This document shows, piece after piece, positions 7,937 to 10,380 of a DNA stretch of 10,380 nt (position 1 is the stretch's first letter; every line of letters begins with the position of its first letter). Below the pieces are notes generated by a model that saw only the letters and a program-made list of their open reading frames with translations, did no database searches and was not told the origin of the DNA. This DNA comes from Acidobacteriota bacterium (GTDB lineage: Bacteria; Acidobacteriota; Terriglobia; Bryobacterales; JACQDG01). A program made the translations under genes and the position numbers. The stretch lies in NCBI GenBank assembly GCA_016201185.1, contig JACQDG010000387.1, forward strand, positions 1-10,380, in the 5' to 3' direction.

Positions 7937-9442
7937 CTACTGCACCTTCTGAAACAGTGGGATCGTCTCCCGGATCAGTTTCTCCGCCGCGCCGGTCCCA
8001 TAAGGCGTCCGCTGGACTTCGTAGCCGCCCAGTGCATACTCGGGCTCGACCGGCATATAGTCGCCGCCTTCGCCGTTCGAATAGCCGCAGAACATCGTCA
8101 CGGCAAAGGGCGAGGCCTTCTTAACAGCGGCGCCGATTTCGGCGAAGGGCTCGCCGGGCATCGCCACGATGGCCACTTCCCCGATGCGGAGGATCTGCAC
8201 CCGAACCTTCACCGGCGTCGGATCCGGCGGCCGCTTCCAATCCGCCAGCAGATCGGCGAAACGCCGCAGCCGGGCTTCCGCCTGATGCTTCTTCCAGGGG
8301 TCGCTCGAAGCCTCGGCCGCCTCGAGTTTCTTCTTCGCGTCCGCCACCAGGGTTTCCATATCGTCGATCTCTCTGGGGGTGTAGCGGCGAGGCGGAAGCT
8401 CGAGGACCTTCGTTGCAAACTTGATGGTGGCGTCGCGCGGCCCCAGCACCCGCCAGTGCTGCTTGGCCTGGTAGGCGGTGGATTCCACAAAGCCCTCGAA
8501 GCGCGGCTCCCGCCGCACGGTCTGGATGCCGTAAGCCACGGCAGCAACCTCGTGGCCGAGCATGGTCCCCAGCCGGTGGGCTACGGCCAGATCGCCCGTG
8601 AAACCCTCGATAGGCCCTTGGTTGCCCGCCGCTCCCTGGAAAAACAGGCACTTCGCTCCTGGCATCGCCTGCTCCACCACCCGTCGCATCGCGCCGATCC
8701 AGTCCGGCGAGAGAAGCTGGTTCTCGTATGCCAGCACCGTCCCATGGCATTGGTAGTTGGCAAGGATAGCCAGGGGCTTGCCCTGCGCATCGTCGATGCG
8801 GATCACGACCAGCTCGCGGTCCGTAAAGCCTTCCGGGTTCCGCCCCACGGCGGCCGGCATGCCGCCCTGGGCGCGAACACGGCGGTTGATGTTGATCCTT
8901 CCAACGCCCCGGTCCCCGTAAAGGTGGGCTGGCTGCAGCCGGCTGTTGGCCTCGACGATCGCCCCGACGACTTTGTCGGCCAGCGCTAATCGGTAACGCT
9001 CCAGCATCTGCCTGTGCGGCGCCAGGTCGATGCCCGCCGGCCCTTTGGCGGCTGAAATATAAGGTCCGGAGTGAGTGTGCGTGGCAGCCAGGCGGATGCG
9101 CAGCTCCGGAATGCCGGTCAGCGCCGAGGCGCGCCGGACGATGTCTTCCATGCCGTCAACCATCCCGGCGTCTATGTCCACCATGGCGAATTTCTGCCTG
9201 CCGTCGGAGAGCACCAGCGCCGTGGCATACATGCCGATTGGATCCACGCCGGCCGCCACTACGTGCGTCTGCGATCCCCAGTTCATTTGGGCGATGCCGA
9301 CCGGTGGCGTGATGTCGGCGCGAGCCACGCCAGCCAGCAGGCCCGAAGGAGCGGAATCCTTGACGCCCTGTTCGACTACGTCGGCCCGGACCGCGGTCAA
9401 TGCAAGAACGCTGGCGGCTAGTAAAAACGCTGTCTTTTTCAT
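7937..9442 (-). CDS. Exported neutral/alkaline ceramidase-like hydrolase
   Basis: The 501-residue protein begins with a signal peptide (MKKTAFLLAASVLALTAVRA, cleavage likely after residue 20) and then shows the N-terminal domain of neutral/alkaline non-lysosomal ceramidases: AGVARADITPPVG (37-49), AATHTHSGP (119-127) and NYQCHGTVL (229-237). His122/His124 and His233 are likely zinc ligands, with Glu431 (AMPGEPF) and a tyrosine in GEGGDYMPVEPEYA (near 462) as the remaining ones. A charged, probably coiled-coil insertion spans about 355-400. Where true ceramidases carry the catalytic serine (GDxSPN-type), this protein reads GAAGNQGP (270-277), so amide hydrolysis by the classic serine mechanism is doubtful; many bacterial family members differ here. 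ATG 9442 is chosen because the signal peptide follows directly; the frame stays open further upstream only as an antisense reading of the neighbouring gene. It is divergent from the gamma-glutamyltranspeptidase gene and probably leads the esterase operon. Confidence 0.9.
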   Translation of the reverse strand: MKKTAFLLAASVLALTAVRADVVEQGVKDSAPSGLLAGVARADITPPVGIAQMNWGSQTHVVAAGVDPIGMYATALVLSDGRQKFAMVDIDAGMVDGMEDIVRRASALTGIPELRIRLAATHTHSGPYISAAKGPAGIDLAPHRQMLERYRLALADKVVGAIVEANSRLQPAHLYGDRGVGRININRRVRAQGGMPAAVGRNPEGFTDRELVVIRIDDAQGKPLAILANYQCHGTVLAYENQLLSPDWIGAMRRVVEQAMPGAKCLFFQGAAGNQGPIEGFTGDLAVAHRLGTMLGHEVAAVAYGIQTVRREPRFEGFVESTAYQAKQHWRVLGPRDATIKFATKVLELPPRRYTPREIDDMETLVADAKKKLEAAEASSDPWKKHQAEARLRRFADLLADWKRPPDPTPVKVRVQILRIGEVAIVAMPGEPFAEIGAAVKKASPFAVTMFCGYSNGEGGDYMPVEPEYALGGYEVQRTPYGTGAAEKLIRETIPLFQKVQ

Positions 9443-9465
9443 AGAGAGCACTCTTGGACTCCAGC

Positions 9466-9471
9466 ATTGTA
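9466..9471 (-). promoter_or_regulatory. -10 box (TACAAT) for the ceramidase-like gene
   Basis: On the minus strand TACAAT reads from 9471 to 9466. Transcription would start near 9459, leaving about 17 leader bases before ATG 9442. No convincing -35 box is visible at the usual distance. Confidence 0.5.
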
Positions 9472-9480
9472 GCGCAGGGC

Positions 9481-9489
9481 TGCTACAAT
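9481..9489 (+). promoter_or_regulatory. Extended -10 box (TGCTACAAT) for the gamma-glutamyltranspeptidase-like gene
   Basis: TACAAT at 9484-9489 is preceded directly by TGC, an extended -10 element. The expected transcription start, about seven bases downstream, coincides with the ATG at 9497. No Shine-Dalgarno sequence lies between them, so the mRNA may be leaderless. No good -35 box is seen. Confidence 0.6.
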
Positions 9490-9496
9490 TCCCTCC

Positions 9497-10380
9497 ATGC
9501 TCAGAGTGCTCTTTGGCGCAATCGTCTTTGCCGCCATGGTGTGGGCGGCCGACCGGCCTTCGGGGCGGGCCGGGGCGGGGCGGTCGGTGGTGTGGGCGCG
9601 CAACGGAATGGTCGCCACCAGCCAGCCGCTGGCCGTCGCGGCGGGCGTACGGATCCTTCAGCAGGGCGGCAACGCGGTCGATGCCGCCATCGCCGCTGCT
9701 GCCGTGCTGGCGGTGGTCGAGCCCATGTCCACCGGCGTCGGAGGCGATATGTTCGCCCTCCTCTACCTGGCCCGGACAGGCGAGCTGAAGGGTCTTAACG
9801 GCAGCGGCTTTTCTCCCCAGGCTGCTACGCCCGAGTTTTTCCTGAAGAAAAATCTCTCCGCCATTCCGCACTACGGCCCGTTTTCGGTGAGCATGCCGGG
9901 AGCGGTGGACGGCTGGAGCACGCTGCTCGAAAAATACGGCTCGATGAAGTTCGAGCAAGTGCTGGCGCCGGCCGTCGAGTACGCCGAAAAGGGATTTCCG
10001 GTGACCGAGGTGATCGCCGCCAACTGGGCCGCCGATGGCAGGGCCGCCGCCCAGCGTGATCCGGAATTTGCCCGCGCCTTTTTCTTCCCGGACGCCCACG
10101 GCGGCCACCCGCCGGCTCACGGCGAGCTGTTCGTCAACAGGCCTTTGGCCGCCACGCTGCGCCGGATCGCCGCCGGCGGCCGCGACGCTTTTTACAAGGG
10201 CGAGATAGCCCAGAAGATTGTCGCGCGGCTGAACCGCCTCGGCTGGCCCGTGACTCTTGAGGATCTGGCTTACCAGCATTCAGACTGGGTCGAGCCCATC
10301 AGCACGACTTATAAGGACAACCGGGTCTATGAGCTGCCTCCCAACAGCCAGGGAATGGCGGCGCTCGAAATGCTGAACAT
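9497..10380 (+). CDS. Exported gamma-glutamyltranspeptidase-family enzyme, N-terminal part (runs off window)
   Basis: The frame is open from ATG 9497 to the window end (294 codons). A signal peptide (MLRVLFGAIVFAAMVWA) precedes the large-subunit part of the gamma-glutamyltranspeptidase family. Family landmarks are GMVATSQPLAVAAGVRIL (37-54), GGNAVDAAIAAAAVLAVVEP (57-76), GVGGDMFALLY (80-90), SVSMPGAVDGW (130-140) and ELPPNSQGMAALEML (279-293). These enzymes are Ntn hydrolases that cleave themselves into two subunits before a catalytic threonine; that residue lies beyond the window. Members degrade glutathione or gamma-glutamyl compounds in the periplasm, or act as acylases. Where E. coli-type enzymes have the substrate-binding arginine (DFRExAP-type), this protein reads NGSGFSP (101-107), closer to the YwrD-like branch, so the substrate may not be glutathione. 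It is divergent from the ceramidase-like gene. The -10 box is so close to ATG that leaderless translation is likely. Confidence 0.92.
   Translation, partial: MLRVLFGAIVFAAMVWAADRPSGRAGAGRSVVWARNGMVATSQPLAVAAGVRILQQGGNAVDAAIAAAAVLAVVEPMSTGVGGDMFALLYLARTGELKGLNGSGFSPQAATPEFFLKKNLSAIPHYGPFSVSMPGAVDGWSTLLEKYGSMKFEQVLAPAVEYAEKGFPVTEVIAANWAADGRAAAQRDPEFARAFFFPDAHGGHPPAHGELFVNRPLAATLRRIAAGGRDAFYKGEIAQKIVARLNRLGWPVTLEDLAYQHSDWVEPISTTYKDNRVYELPPNSQGMAALEMLN

Larger units (their letters stand above)
9466..9489. repeat. Inner 8-bp inverted repeat holding both -10 boxes
   Basis: ATTGTAGC (9466-9473) and GCTACAAT (9482-9489) are exact reverse complements with an 8-base spacer. Each arm contains a TACAAT box facing outward toward one of the two divergent genes, so the symmetry may simply reflect two matched promoters, or a regulator site lying over both. 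Confidence 0.65.
9445..9512. repeat. Outer 10-bp perfect inverted repeat across the divergent promoter
   Basis: AGAGCACTCT (9445-9454) and AGAGTGCTCT (9503-9512) are exact reverse complements. One arm lies just before the ceramidase-like start codon, the other in codons 3-6 of the gamma-glutamyltranspeptidase-like gene. The centre (about 9478.5) is within one base of the centre of the inner repeat at 9466-9489. No single transcript predicted here contains both arms, so if functional it would act as DNA, for example as a paired operator. Confidence 0.5.

Noticed and set aside
7856..8989. A 377-residue plus-strand frame opposite the ceramidase-like gene, and a 208-residue one (7225-7851) opposite the esterase
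   Set aside because: Both are antisense readings of genes with clear catalytic motifs; their own translations are rich in Arg, His and Gly and resemble no family.
9443..10279. N-terminal extension of the ceramidase-like frame to about 780 residues on the minus strand
   Set aside because: The extra part is antisense to a well-supported gamma-glutamyltranspeptidase gene, shows no family resemblance, and a signal peptide begins exactly at ATG 9442.

Overview
The window looks like GC-rich chromosomal DNA from an acidobacterium, most likely of the Solibacter/Bryobacter type. I infer this from the MacB/ADOP-like permease, the Solibacter-style DUF4097 protein, the gene order, and promoters with TACAAT or TATAAT -10 boxes. 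No tRNA, rRNA, CRISPR array or insertion sequence is recognisable. The region is gene-dense. The only real gaps are a 30-base spacer (929-958), the lysS promoter region (4639-4721) and a 54-base divergent promoter (9443-9496). No stretch over 300 bases lacks a gene.

Region 1 (1-4638, + strand) is an ABC-transporter and two-component block. It holds the C-terminal part of a MacB/FtsX-type permease interrupted by an in-frame TAG, a complete LolD/MacB-type ATPase, and a short exported DUF4097 protein that seems to have lost its middle. These are followed by an NtrC-family sigma-54 response regulator and an NtrY-like histidine kinase that overlap by 4 bases. Tight spacing suggests one operon in which the two-component pair regulates envelope transport or responds to it; this is inference.

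Region 2 (4639-7228, + strand) starts with a clear promoter and Shine-Dalgarno site for lysyl-tRNA synthetase, which uses a TTG start. lysS loses its end, including class II motif 3. Within a few bases the sequence continues as a LolC/LolE-type permease that has lost its first residues. This is the signature of a deletion across the lysS-lolE boundary, or of a misassembly.

Region 3 (7219-9442, - strand) is a likely two-gene unit: an exported neutral-ceramidase-like hydrolase followed by a cytoplasmic alpha/beta-hydrolase esterase. Region 4 (9497 to the window end, + strand) is the start of an exported gamma-glutamyltranspeptidase-family enzyme. It is divergent from the ceramidase-like gene across a short promoter with two nearly concentric inverted repeats.

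I do not see a clearly new biological system. The most notable signal is three lesions in about 6 kb: a nonsense codon, an in-frame internal deletion and a gene-boundary deletion. They lie among otherwise well-conserved genes and point either to local decay or to sequence/assembly error.
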